Source of the DNA: Streptomyces sp. NBC_01260
Lineage (GTDB): Bacteria > Actinomycetota > Actinomycetes > Streptomycetales > Streptomycetaceae
Assembly: GCF_036226405.1 (NCBI RefSeq)
Contig: NZ_CP108464.1
Coordinates: 4,836,001-4,900,000 of the forward strand
Length of the DNA: 64,000 nt
Direction: 5' to 3'
The notes below the pieces were generated by a model. The model ran no database searches. It saw nothing but the letters and a program-made list of their open reading frames with translations, and was not told where the DNA came from. The translations under genes were made by a program, and so were the position numbers. Of this stretch, positions 42,419 to 54,252 are shown one piece after another (position 1 is the stretch's first letter; every line of letters starts with the position of its first letter).

Positions 42419-43441
42419 ATGGCTGTGCGGGACATAGCGCACGTCGAGATGTACACGCGGGACAAAGTGTCGACTGTCGAGTATTTCGTCTCAGCCATGG
42501 GCTTCACCCGGGTCGCGGACTCAGTGGAGGTCGACCGGAGTTCCGCACTCCTTCGGCAGGGTGAACTGCAGCTGGTGGTCACCTCGGGCCGGGGAGTCTG
42601 GAAGTTCCTTGACGAGCACGGGGACGGGATCGCTGACATCGCATTCACCTGCGACGACGTGACGGTGACCCACGATTCGGCGGTGGCGGCCGGTGCCAAG
42701 TCGATGGGGGCGCCGTACGGAAGCCCTGTCGTGTCGGGATTCGGCGCTGTCTCCCATACGCTCGTCCCCCTGTTGGAGAGCCCGGCCACCACGTTGCCCG
42801 CCGGTCGCCGGTGGGTCGCCGCGCAGGAGTCGCAGCCACGGTCGGCAGGATCCGTCCGGCTGCTCGATCATGTCGCGATCTGCCTCGAAGGGGGCAGTTT
42901 GGAGGACTACGCCGACTTCTACCGGGACGCCTTCGGGTTCTCACGCTATTCCTCCGAGTACGTGGCCGTCGGCGGACAGGCGATGGACTCGCTCGTCGTG
43001 CGCAGCGAGTCCGAGCGCGTCATCTTCACTTTGGTGGCACCTGACCCGACGAAAGAGGCCGGTCAGCTCGACGCCTTCCTGCAGCGGAACGCCGGCCCGG
43101 GCGTGCAGCACCTGGCCTTCCTGGTGGACGACATCATCCCCGCGGTGCGCGATTTCCGGGACCGTGGCGTGGAGTTCCTCAGCACCCCTGACAGCTACTA
43201 CGACATGCTCTCCGACCGACTGGCTGGGATGGGCGAGGAGATCGCGGGACTCCGGGAGGCGCAGGTGCTGGCCGACAGCGATGAATGGGGCCACCTCCTG
43301 CAGCTGTTCACCCGCTCGCCCTATGAGAGGAACACACTCTTCTTCGAGCTCATCCAGCGTCAGGGTTCCCGCGGATTCGGAAGCGCCAACATACGTGCCC
43401 TGTACGAAGCGGTGGAGCGCGACCGTCTGACTGCCTCGTGA
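42419..43441 (+). CDS. hmaS: 4-hydroxymandelate synthase
   Basis: A non-haem iron dioxygenase of the HPPD superfamily that turns 4-hydroxyphenylpyruvate into L-4-hydroxymandelate, the first committed step to Hpg. The protein has 340 residues and two vicinal-oxygen-chelate repeats. The iron ligands are visible as His151 (LLDHVAICLE), His231 (GPGVQHLAFLV) and Glu310 (LFFELIQRQG). HPPD itself would fit the same fold, but the next gene oxidises and transaminates the mandelate, which fixes the assignment. The start is ATG 42419, with AGGAGG at 42405-42410. Its stop overlaps the next start (GTGA). Confidence 0.93.
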   Translation: MAVRDIAHVEMYTRDKVSTVEYFVSAMGFTRVADSVEVDRSSALLRQGELQLVVTSGRGVWKFLDEHGDGIADIAFTCDDVTVTHDSAVAAGAKSMGAPYGSPVVSGFGAVSHTLVPLLESPATTLPAGRRWVAAQESQPRSAGSVRLLDHVAICLEGGSLEDYADFYRDAFGFSRYSSEYVAVGGQAMDSLVVRSESERVIFTLVAPDPTKEAGQLDAFLQRNAGPGVQHLAFLVDDIIPAVRDFRDRGVEFLSTPDSYYDMLSDRLAGMGEEIAGLREAQVLADSDEWGHLLQLFTRSPYERNTLFFELIQRQGSRGFGSANIRALYEAVERDRLTAS

Positions 43442-45891
43442 ACGGCTCAGGGGCCAGCAGTGCCGCGTCGAGCGCGCTCACCTTGGCGGACTATGCCGCC
43501 CAGGCAAGCGAGAGAATGTCCCCCGGCGTCTGGGACTTCATCGACGGCGGTGCCGGGCAGGAGCGCACGCTCGCAGCCAACGTGGAGGCCTTCAACCGGG
43601 TACGTCTGAACACGCGTGTACTCAGCGGCGTCGCCTACCCCGACACTGGAACACGGATCCTCGGCCGCGCCTGGGCGGCACCGCTTGCCATCGCCCCTGT
43701 GGCCTACCACACGCTGGCCGACCCGGAGGGCGAGGTTGCCACGGCGCGGGCCGCAGGAGAGACCGGCGTGCCCCTCGTTGTGAGCACCTTCGCGGGGCGC
43801 ACGTTTGAGGACATCGCATCGGCCGCGTCTTGTCCGTTGTGGCTGCAGGTGTACTGCTTCCGCGACCGCGACACGACACGTCAGCTGATCGAGCGTGCCG
43901 AGCGAGCCGGCTTCGAGGCTCTGGTCCTCACGGTGGACGCCCCGCATCTCGGCAGACGACTGCGCGACCTGCGTAATGACTTCCGGCTGCCGCCGGGAAT
44001 CGAACCCGCGAACCTCACTGGTACCGGTTTCGATTCGCCCAGTGGACACGCGCGGTCCGAGTTCGACGCCACCCTCGACTGGTCGGTGATCGAGTGGCTG
44101 CGTTCCTTCAGCTCACTCCCTGTGCTGGTCAAGGGGATTCTGACGGCCTCCGATGCTCAGCAGGCGATCGCGTCCGGCGCCCAAGGCATCGTGGTGTCGA
44201 ACCACGGAGGTCGGCAGCTGGACGGTGCTCCGGCGACACTCGACGTACTGCCGGAGATCGCGGAGGAGGTAGCGGGAGCCTGCCCGGTGCTTCTCGACGG
44301 AGGCATACGGCACGGCGCGGACGTACTTGCGGGGCTGGCGCTTGGTGCCGACGCGGTTCTGCTGGGGCGGCCCGTGCTGCACGGCCTGGCGGTAGGTCAG
44401 GAAGAGGGCGTCCGACGTGTTCTGAGCATCCTCACGGAGGAGCTCAGGGAGGCGATGACGCTCACGGGTACGAGCGCGGTAACGGCAGTGCGGCCGGACC
44501 TGGTGCGGTCTGCTGCGGCCGTTGCCCGGCCGAACGTTCCAGCACGGGTGGGGACTGCACTCGGGCGGTTGCCGTCGAACGGCTCGAGCCTGCTCAAAGA
44601 GGATCTGCACGGTAGCCTCGGTGACCCGGTCCTCGACACCATGAACTTCCTTAACGAGATCACGCACCGCTACCCCGACGCGGTTTCGTTCGCTCCCGGC
44701 CGTCCCTACGACGGCTTCTTTGAGACCGAGCAGATCTTCGAGTACCTCCGTCGCTACATGGAACACCTGGTGGCGGGTGGAGCCTCGCCGGACCAGGTTC
44801 GCTCCGCACTCTTCCAGTACGGTCCGACCAGCGGTCAGATCCGCGATGTGCTCGCTGACTGGCTTCGCAAGGACGAGGACATCGACGTTCCCCCCGAGTC
44901 GATCGTGGTCACCGTCGGCTGCCAGGAGGCGATGCTCCTCGCGGTGCGGGCGCTGATCTCAGGTCCGGAGGACGTCCTTCTGGTCTCCAGCCCTTGCTAC
45001 GTCGGGATCACGGGTGCGGCCCGCCTCCTCGATGCCGAGTTGACCGCTGTGGCGGAGCACATCGACGGCTTCCGGTGCGCCGATCTCGAAGCGGCGATCC
45101 GCGCGGAGCGGGCTCAGGGACGCCGCCCTCGTGCGTTCTATGTCATCCCGGACCACGCGAATCCCTCGGGCACCACCATCCCTCTGAAGACCCGTCATGA
45201 GCTCCTCGAACTGGCGGCCCGCGAGGACATCCTCCTGCTGGAGGACAGCCCCTACAGGCTGGTGAGCGAGGGTAACCAGCTGCCCAGCCTCAAGTCCCTG
45301 GACCGTGACCGACGGGTTGTTCACCTCGGCTCGCTCTCCAAGACGCTCTTCCCCGGCGCGCGTGTCGGCTTCGTCGTCGCGGATCAGACGGTCGTCGACA
45401 GCACGGGCGGCACAGGACTCCTGGCCGAGGAACTCACCAAGATCAAGAGCATGGTCACGGTGAACACATCGCCAGTGGCTCAGGCCATGGTGGCCGGCAT
45501 GCTCCTCGCTGCCGACGGACGGGCTTCGGAATTCAACTCCAAGACGGCTCAGTACTACGGCGACGCGATGCGGGTGACGCTCCAGCAGCTCGAGGAGACG
45601 TTCCCGAAGGACGAGAGAGAAGCGCTCGGCATCCGATGGAACGAGCCCAGTGGGGGCTTCTTTCTTGCCGTGAGCGTCCCGTTCCGCGCCGACAACGCCG
45701 CGTTGGAGCGTTCAGCGGAGGAATTCGGGGTGATCTGGACACCCATGTCGTACTTCTACCCGCAAGGGGGTGGCGAGCACGGCCTTCGCCTCTCCGTGAG
45801 CTATCTGAGCCATGCGGAGATCGCCGACGGTATCGGACGCCTGGCTCGCTTCATCAAGGCGCAGTCGGCTGCCCCGCGGCCTACCACCTGA
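43438..45891 (+). CDS. Fused hydroxymandelate oxidase - Hpg aminotransferase
   Basis: An 817-residue two-enzyme fusion. Residues about 10-360 are an FMN-dependent alpha-hydroxyacid oxidase (Hmo): MSPGVWDFIDGGAGQE, VKGILTASDA and the catalytic His in SNHGGRQLDG near 256. It oxidises hydroxymandelate to hydroxybenzoylformate. Residues about 395-810 are a fold-type I PLP aminotransferase (HpgT): QYGPTSGQ, PDHANPSG and the PLP lysine in GSLSKTLFPGARVG near 634. It makes Hpg and very likely also transaminates the Dpg keto acid. The usual glycopeptide clusters carry two separate genes. A linker of about 30 residues joins the domains. It starts at GTG 43438, overlapping hmaS by 4 bases. Confidence 0.92.
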   Translation: MNGSGASSAASSALTLADYAAQASERMSPGVWDFIDGGAGQERTLAANVEAFNRVRLNTRVLSGVAYPDTGTRILGRAWAAPLAIAPVAYHTLADPEGEVATARAAGETGVPLVVSTFAGRTFEDIASAASCPLWLQVYCFRDRDTTRQLIERAERAGFEALVLTVDAPHLGRRLRDLRNDFRLPPGIEPANLTGTGFDSPSGHARSEFDATLDWSVIEWLRSFSSLPVLVKGILTASDAQQAIASGAQGIVVSNHGGRQLDGAPATLDVLPEIAEEVAGACPVLLDGGIRHGADVLAGLALGADAVLLGRPVLHGLAVGQEEGVRRVLSILTEELREAMTLTGTSAVTAVRPDLVRSAAAVARPNVPARVGTALGRLPSNGSSLLKEDLHGSLGDPVLDTMNFLNEITHRYPDAVSFAPGRPYDGFFETEQIFEYLRRYMEHLVAGGASPDQVRSALFQYGPTSGQIRDVLADWLRKDEDIDVPPESIVVTVGCQEAMLLAVRALISGPEDVLLVSSPCYVGITGAARLLDAELTAVAEHIDGFRCADLEAAIRAERAQGRRPRAFYVIPDHANPSGTTIPLKTRHELLELAAREDILLLEDSPYRLVSEGNQLPSLKSLDRDRRVVHLGSLSKTLFPGARVGFVVADQTVVDSTGGTGLLAEELTKIKSMVTVNTSPVAQAMVAGMLLAADGRASEFNSKTAQYYGDAMRVTLQQLEETFPKDEREALGIRWNEPSGGFFLAVSVPFRADNAALERSAEEFGVIWTPMSYFYPQGGGEHGLRLSVSYLSHAEIADGIGRLARFIKAQSAAPRPTT

Positions 45892-46002
45892 GCTCGCCCC
45901 GCTCCTCCAACACCTCGGCCAACCTCCCGGAAGGGTGATCGACATGCTGTCAGCAGTACCTCTTATCCGCAGCAAGGTCCGTATGTGGGGGTGGACATTC
46001 CG

Positions 46003-47147
46003 ATGACCAGCAGCGCGGGTGTTCAGGACCTCCTCCTCGCTGAAGTCCTGGCACCCGAGGGAAAGAACAACACAGGCGCCGCCAGAATTGTCGGCGTCGG
46101 CACGGCGAATACGGAGAATTCCTATTCGCAGCTTGAGCTACTCGAGCTCTTCAAGATCACGGATCCGAAGGTCCGCTCGGTCTTCCTCAACAGCGCGATC
46201 GACCGACGGTACTTGACCGTCCCGCCACAGGACGCCGATGGCAACTGCCTCCCGGAGGTCCAAGGCGAACTGCTCGCCAAGCACAAGAAGCTCGCCCTGG
46301 ACATGGGTGCTCAGGCCGTACGGGCCTGCCTGGAGGCCTCCGGCATCGAGCTGACCGACATCGACTACCTGTGCTGCGTGACCACCACCGGTTTTCTCGC
46401 CCCCGGCCTGAGCGCCCTCCTCATGCGCGAGATGGGCATCCTCCCTAAGACCAGCCGGGTCGATGTAGTGGGTATGGGCTGCAACGCAGGTCTCAACGCC
46501 CTCAATGCGACGGCCGGCTGGGCTGTGGCCAACCCCGGCAAGGTCGCTGTCATGCTGTGCGCGGAGGCATGCTCGGCCGCCTATATCATCGATTCGACGA
46601 TGCGTGCCGCGGTGGTGAACAGCCTGTTCGGCGACGGTGCGGCCGCGATCGCTCTGGTGGCCGACACTCCTGACGCCGCGCACGGGCCTTCCGATCCCGC
46701 ATCGGGTTCCGGCAGCCCCCGCCTCCTCGGGTTTGCAAGCCACCTCATCACCGACGCGATCGACGCGATGCGCTTCGACTGGGACGACGCGCAGGGGAAG
46801 TTCAGCTTCTATCTCGATCCCAACGTCCCGTACGTGGTCGGTGCCCATGCGGAGCGGGTCGTCGACCGTCTACTGACGGGGGCCGGACTGCGGCGCAGCG
46901 ACATCAGTCAGTGGCTGGTGCACTCGGGCGGGAAGAAGGTCATCGACGCGGTCCGGGTGAACCTCGGCCTCACGCGCCATGACGTCCGGCACACGACCGG
47001 CGTACTCCGCGACTACGGAAATCTGTCGAGCGGCTCGTTCCTCTTCTCTTACGAGCGGCTGCTCAAGGAGAAGGTCACCAAGGCCGGCGACTACGGCGTC
47101 CTGATGACTATGGGCCCTGGCTCGACCATCGAGACCGCGTTGGTGCA

Positions 47148-47154
<7 letters not shown>
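46003..47154 (+). CDS. dpgA: DpgA, 3,5-dihydroxyphenylacetyl-CoA synthase (type III PKS)
   Basis: A chalcone-synthase-fold enzyme that condenses four malonyl-CoA to the 3,5-dihydroxyphenylacetyl-CoA precursor together with DpgB and DpgD. The catalytic Cys lies in VGMGCNAGLNAL near residue 160; a His and Asn are expected later, and HSGGKKVIDAV and SSGSFLFSYERLL are recognisable. The protein has 383 residues from ATG 46003, which is preceded by GGGGGTGG; GTG 45985 in the same frame is an alternative that adds six residues. It is the first of four translationally coupled dpg genes. Confidence 0.95.
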
Positions 47155-50013
<2,859 letters not shown>

Positions 50014-50026
50014 GGAGACCGTGCTC

Positions 50027-50043
50027 CAGCGCCTGCGGCGCTG
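50027..50043 (+). terminator. Small hairpin after dpgD
   Basis: CAGCGCC, 3-base loop, GGCGCTG: seven perfect pairs, without a T run. It could end the dpg operon. Confidence 0.35.
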
Positions 50044-50137
50044 TCCTTCATGGGCGGCGCCGTAGAGCTGTTTCTACGCTTAGGGGAACCCCGTGGGAGG
50101 ATCGGGCCGCTCGGCTTGTCCGCAGCGCGCGCCGATG

Positions 50138-51223
50138 TCAGTGTGAGACTGCCCAGCCGCCCGCGCCCAGCAGACGGGCCAGCTTCGCGGCCGAACCTTG
50201 GTGCACGTGGAGTTCGACGAGCCCTTGGCCGTGCCCGGGAGAGTGCTCGATGCGGATGTCCTCGATGTTCACCCCGATCTCACCCACGGCCGTGAACACT
50301 CGGGCCAACGACTTCGGTTGATCGGGAATGGCCACGGTCACTGTGGAGAGATCGACGAGCGTCGTACCTGGTTTGTGCTCGATGCGGGTGTGCCCCTGGT
50401 TGCCGCGTTCGAGTAGCTCCTCCACGTCGTCCGTCGCGCGCTTCTGCACCTCCGGATCGCCAGCGGCCAGGGCGCGCAGCGCGGCGATGGCCCTATCCAG
50501 GTCGGCTGCGTACGCGTCGAGGACGTCCGCCACCGCCTCGGCGTTGGTGTTGAGGATGTCCCCCCAGAGCCCGGGATCCCCCGCTGCGATGCGGGTTACA
50601 TCCCGCAAGCCTTGCCCTGAGACACGGATGCTCGCCTCTGTGGCGTGGGTGAGTTGAGCCGCCATCAGCGAGGAGACCAGGTGTGGGGCATGAGAGGTGA
50701 GAGCGACGGCGCGGTCGTGCGAGACGGCGTCCATGATGACCGGAGTGCCGGCGCACAGCGTGACCAGCTCCAGGGAGTAGTTGACGACCGACTGCTCGGT
50801 CTGTGTTGAGGGAGTGAGGACCCAGGGTCGGCCTTCAAAGAGATCGGCTCGAGCAGCCAGCGGGCCGGAGCGTTCCGTGCCGGCGAGTGGGTGTCCCCCG
50901 ATATAGGTGGACAGGTCGGTGCTCGCCGCCCGCATCTCGTCGTGCGTGCGCGCCTTGACACTGGCGACATCTGTGTAGGCGCGTGCGAGCCCAATGTGCT
51001 GCAGGCGCGTGAGCACCGGGGCGATATGTGCCGGGGGCACCGCAAGCACGGCGAGGTCCACTTGCTCGTCCGGTGCCTGGAAGAAACCCGCGCCCATGGC
51101 TTCGGCGGTCCTGGCCGCCGTGCTGTTGACGTCGTCCAAATGAACCGACACACCGGTGCGGGTGAGGGCGAGTGCGATAGAGGTGCCTATCGCGCCGGTG
51201 CCGATGACCGCGGCACTCTTCAT
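50138..51223 (-). CDS. tyrA: Prephenate dehydrogenase with ACT domain
   Basis: An NAD(P)-dependent enzyme of 361 residues that makes 4-hydroxyphenylpyruvate from prephenate. The Rossmann motif is VIGTGAIGTSIALAL at the N-terminus; GGHPLAGTERSGP is the typical substrate loop. The C-terminal about 75 residues (VAIPDQPKSLARVF, then VNIEDIRIEHSPG) are an ACT regulatory domain. Extra copies of this gene are usual in Hpg clusters, where they feed hmaS. It is encoded convergent to the dpg operon. The ACT domain may keep it sensitive to tyrosine. Confidence 0.93.
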   Translation of the reverse strand: MKSAAVIGTGAIGTSIALALTRTGVSVHLDDVNSTAARTAEAMGAGFFQAPDEQVDLAVLAVPPAHIAPVLTRLQHIGLARAYTDVASVKARTHDEMRAASTDLSTYIGGHPLAGTERSGPLAARADLFEGRPWVLTPSTQTEQSVVNYSLELVTLCAGTPVIMDAVSHDRAVALTSHAPHLVSSLMAAQLTHATEASIRVSGQGLRDVTRIAAGDPGLWGDILNTNAEAVADVLDAYAADLDRAIAALRALAAGDPEVQKRATDDVEELLERGNQGHTRIEHKPGTTLVDLSTVTVAIPDQPKSLARVFTAVGEIGVNIEDIRIEHSPGHGQGLVELHVHQGSAAKLARLLGAGGWAVSH

Positions 51224-51627
51224 CGGCCGCGGCCCTCAGGAGCTGGCGTACTGGCTCGTGACGCGAAGTTTACGGGCGCGATGCTGGGTACGAGCATGTT
51301 GATCCCCTTCGAGAGCCGAGGCGGCTCGGGCACTTGGCCCGGCTCGCTGCGTTACACGAGCAGGACGGTTCACAGATATTCCATAGCGATGGCTCATGGC
51401 CGGGCTGCCGAAGCTTCCCTGAGCGAGCGCCGGAACGTTTCAAACGGCCAAGAGCCGGCTGTCAACTGAATATTGCAGGCCGCTCGGCGGCGTTGTCAGC
51501 ACCGGAGTGCAGTGTGCCCGGAGGGCGCCTAACCCACTCTTTCGGACGCGGGTGGACCGTGGAGACTCGCTCCAGTTTGCCATCAAGTAAGGCTCACGGG
51601 AATGAAGTGCCGCCGAACGTAGTACTA
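51224..51627. other. Intergenic region upstream of tyrA, no gene seen
   Basis: About 400 bases with no convincing ORF. The only structures are a 6-base GAGCCG/CGGCTC dyad at 51313-51327 and the TA target site of the insertion sequence at its end. It must contain the tyrA promoter. I found no StrR-type site here. Confidence 0.5.
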
Positions 51628-52504
51628 AGAGGATGTCTCACGTGGCGAGCTTCGCGAGTCTCTTGTAGCAGGTGAGGGCTGCGGCGAGGCCGAGAAAGGC
51701 GAGGAAGTGGCTGCCTTTTCGTTCGTACCGGACGGTGAGGCGTCGGTATCCGAAGAGCCAGGAGATCGACCGCTCGATCTTCCAGCGGTGCTGGCCGAGC
51801 CGCTCGCCGGACTCGATACCGGGGCGGGCGATCCGTGCGATGAGGTTGCGGCCGCGGAGCCAGCGGAGGTGCTCGGCGGAGTAGTACGCCTTGTCCGCAC
51901 GGACCTTCACCGGCTTCCTCCGACGTGGTCCGCGCCGGGACCGGACGGCGGGGATGCCGAGAATCAACGCCTTGAACGCTTGGCTGTCGTGCAGGTTGGC
52001 GCCGGACACCGCCACGGCCAGCAGCAGGCCCTGGGCCTCGGACAGCACGTGGAGTTTGCTGCCCTTCTTACCGCGATCGACCGGATTCGGCCCGGTCAGC
52101 GAGCCCCCCTTTTTGCCCGGACCGACGCGGCATCGACGATCGCGGACGACCAGTCCAGCTCACCCCGGGCGCCGAGTTCGTCCAGCACCGCCCGGTGCAG
52201 CCTGCGCCACAACCCGGCCTCGGTCCACACCGTGAACCGGCGGTGCGCGGTGGCCGGTGAGACACCGAACGACTCCGGTAGATACCGCCACGCACACCCA
52301 CTCGTCAGCACGTACACCACGGCCGTGAACACCGCCCGCTCGTCCACCGGAGCCGTACCACCACCCTGCGGACGGGACGTGAACCTCGGCAACAACGGAG
52401 CGGTCAGCTCCCACAGTTCGTCCGGCACCAGCCGACGCGACAGATCAGCACCCACGATCCAACATCATGCCGCATCAGCGGAACAGCCACGTGAGACATC
52501 CTCT
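51628..52504 (-). mobile_element. IS5-type insertion sequence, 877 bp
   Basis: Terminal inverted repeats of 19 perfect bases (AGAGGATGTCTCACGTGGC at 51628-51646 and its complement at 52486-52504), flanked by a TA duplication (51626-51627 and 52505-52506). It holds a two-frame transposase on the minus strand. Confidence 0.88.
51638..52455 (-). CDS. IS5-family transposase, two frames joined by a slip site
   Basis: The first frame starts at ATG 52455 and covers the N-terminal part (LVPDELWELTAPLLPRF, then SAIVDAASVRAKRG). The second frame carries the rest (VRADKAYYSAEHLRWLRGR, then RWKIERSISWLFGYRRL) and ends at 51638. They meet at a run of five A and six G on the coding strand (near 52110). 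This is the usual place for programmed -1 frameshifting in this group, so the gene may be intact. Both ends of the element and both frames look undamaged, so it may still be mobile. Confidence 0.8.
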
Positions 52505-52506
52505 TA

Positions 52507-52917
52507 AACCCACGGCCTGGTAAGTGAGTTCGCTGCCGTGCTCGACTCCCGCGGCACCGCCTTGCTGGCATGCTGGCTCGAACGGCTCCCTGCCTCCCAC
52601 CTTGGTTGGCCTGGCCGACGCCATCCGCGAGGACCAACCCGCGGTCGTCGGCTAGGGCAATCACCACCCTGTTCTACTCCGGTGTCAACGACGACCGCGT
52701 CGCCGACCTCAAGCTCCAGAAGTGGATCATGGTCGGAATGCCCAGGAGTTCTACTGCCCCGTCGCCGCATCATTCTCATGACTCTGCTCCGACGCCAATT
52801 CCCGGAGCAGAGGGGGTATATCTCAACTTTACGAAAGCTTGCCAGGGCCAAATATGGCCGTACGCCGACACGCGCCATGCGGCAGCTGATCGACGCCCGA
52901 TTATGACTGATCATCTA
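52507..52917. other. Decayed DNA between insertion sequences
   Basis: No intact gene. Short stretches resemble transposase debris (for example SRGTALLACWLERL near 52540), but the match is too weak to name a family. Confidence 0.35.
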
Positions 52918-53140
52918 CCAACTACGCACCTACGCCCCCGTGTTCAACCCGGTTGAGGACGTGTGGTCACACCTGAGACCTGCTGGTCAACCTCGCCAGA
53001 CACAGTCCCGACCGGCTCACCCGCACTGGTGGAGACCCGCCGCAAACGGATGCAGTAGCCACCCGGGCTCATCGATGGCCTCATCGCCAAGACCGGCATC
53101 GGCTTCCAGTCGAGGCAACCTGAGCCATTGAAGATCTCTA
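52918..53140 (+). pseudogene. IS630-family transposase C-terminal remnant
   Basis: YAPVFNPVEDVWSHL corresponds to the last catalytic motif (PxxNPVExxW) of IS630-type transposases. The continuation NLARHSPDRL, then GLIDGLIAKTG, is the expected C-terminus but is scattered over other frames. No inverted repeat or start is left. Confidence 0.65.
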
Positions 53141-53639
53141 CAGTAGTGACGGCCAATGAATGACCTTATCCCGGGGCGCTGCTGTTTCTGGTTAATAAGC
53201 GCATGGGGCAGACCATTGCATCAGGCGGTGAAACATTCCTTTTTTCCTCCGCTTTGGGAGGGGTGGGCAGGAGTTGGTGCAGTTTGGTCATGTATTTCCC
53301 GTTGGGTTCCAATTCCGGTTGACTATGTTTTTGGCCAAGTTTTCTCGGCCTCGCTGAAAAATCTGCTTCCTGTCACCGCTGCTACATGCTTATCGTGGCC
53401 ACCATGTTCGTAGGTCCAGCCCGCAGGCCGTAGGTGTAATTGGGGGGAGGCGCTTAGCGCGATACTCGGTGGGGCGTCGCAGTCCGTCCGGACTCTGGCC
53501 CCATTCTTGAAATATGCTGGCAAATGGGACGCGGTCGGGCCGATAGGGCCAGGCGTAAGGTCTGTGCCCTGCCCCCTTTCGGGGAAAAGGGGCAGGGTAT
53601 TGTTCGGGGGATGACTGTGGCGAGGCTTGGGGGTGAACG
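53141..53639. other. Gene-free region before HExxH gene
   Basis: Lower GC than the surroundings in its first half, with no coding ORF. It ends with the terminator-like hairpin at 53567-53597. Confidence 0.5.
53567..53597. terminator. Terminator-like hairpin upstream of HExxH gene
   Basis: CCCTGCCCC (53567-53575) pairs perfectly with GGGGCAGGG (53589-53597). The inner CTTT/AAAA may extend the stem. Since it lies just 42 bases before the next start, it could also act as a leader element. Confidence 0.5.
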
Positions 53640-54245
53640 ATGACGCGGGCGTCGAAGGAAGAACGTGGCGTGGGGCTTATGAACAGAGCTCTCGACCAGA
53701 TACGGACCCGGCGTAAACAGCGTCTGCTGCGGCGTGAGACCGAGGGCCTGGTGGCCTCTATGCCGATCCCGCGGCCTTTCGATCTCGATCAGTTTGTTGC
53801 GAATATCGAGCAGGCTCGAGGTCGGCGCATCGTTCTGAAGCCGATGCCGGCCCATCTAGCCAATCTCACCGGATTTTGCGGTCTTTGGATCAGGCACGAT
53901 ACCCGGCCATTCGACCTGATCCTTCACCTCAAGGGCGGTTCGCCCTCACACGAGCTCCAGATACAAGTGCATGAGCTCGTCCACCTCTGGGCGGAGGATG
54001 CCACCGGTGTCGTTGGTACCGACGAGGTCCTGCGAGACCTCACACCAGCGCGAGTCGAGCAGCTGGTAGCCGCTGGCCAAGCCGCCGGACGGCGCCGCTA
54101 CGACACCGCGATTGAGAAGCGCACCGAGGACGCGGCCTCCCTCATCAGCCAGCGAGCCAACAGCTCCAACCTGATCGAAGACTCCGTGGCCCGACGCCTC
54201 GCCGAAGACTTCGCCTACCCGTTCAGTAGCGATACCCCGCTTTAA
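53640..54245 (+). CDS. HExxH metallopeptidase-like protein
   Basis: A 201-residue protein of unknown function. Its clearest mark is HELVHLWAED near residues 110-120, an HExxH zinc-binding motif as in ImmA/IrrE-type peptidases. No signal peptide or membrane segment is seen, so it should be cytosolic. It is followed after 7 bases by a membrane protein gene, and the group also includes an XRE regulator (56033-56896). Similar actinobacterial proteins are often labelled toxin or regulatory protein without experimental support. A protease that cleaves or senses through the neighbouring XRE repressor would fit the ImmA precedent; this is inference. Confidence 0.6.
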   Translation: MTRASKEERGVGLMNRALDQIRTRRKQRLLRRETEGLVASMPIPRPFDLDQFVANIEQARGRRIVLKPMPAHLANLTGFCGLWIRHDTRPFDLILHLKGGSPSHELQIQVHELVHLWAEDATGVVGTDEVLRDLTPARVEQLVAAGQAAGRRRYDTAIEKRTEDAASLISQRANSSNLIEDSVARRLAEDFAYPFSSDTPL

Positions 54246-54252
54246 GGAAGCC

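Noticed and set aside
42419..43441. Housekeeping 4-hydroxyphenylpyruvate dioxygenase
   Set aside because: The fold and metal ligands would fit, but overlap with the hydroxymandelate oxidase gene and the Dpg/Hpg context favour hydroxymandelate synthase.
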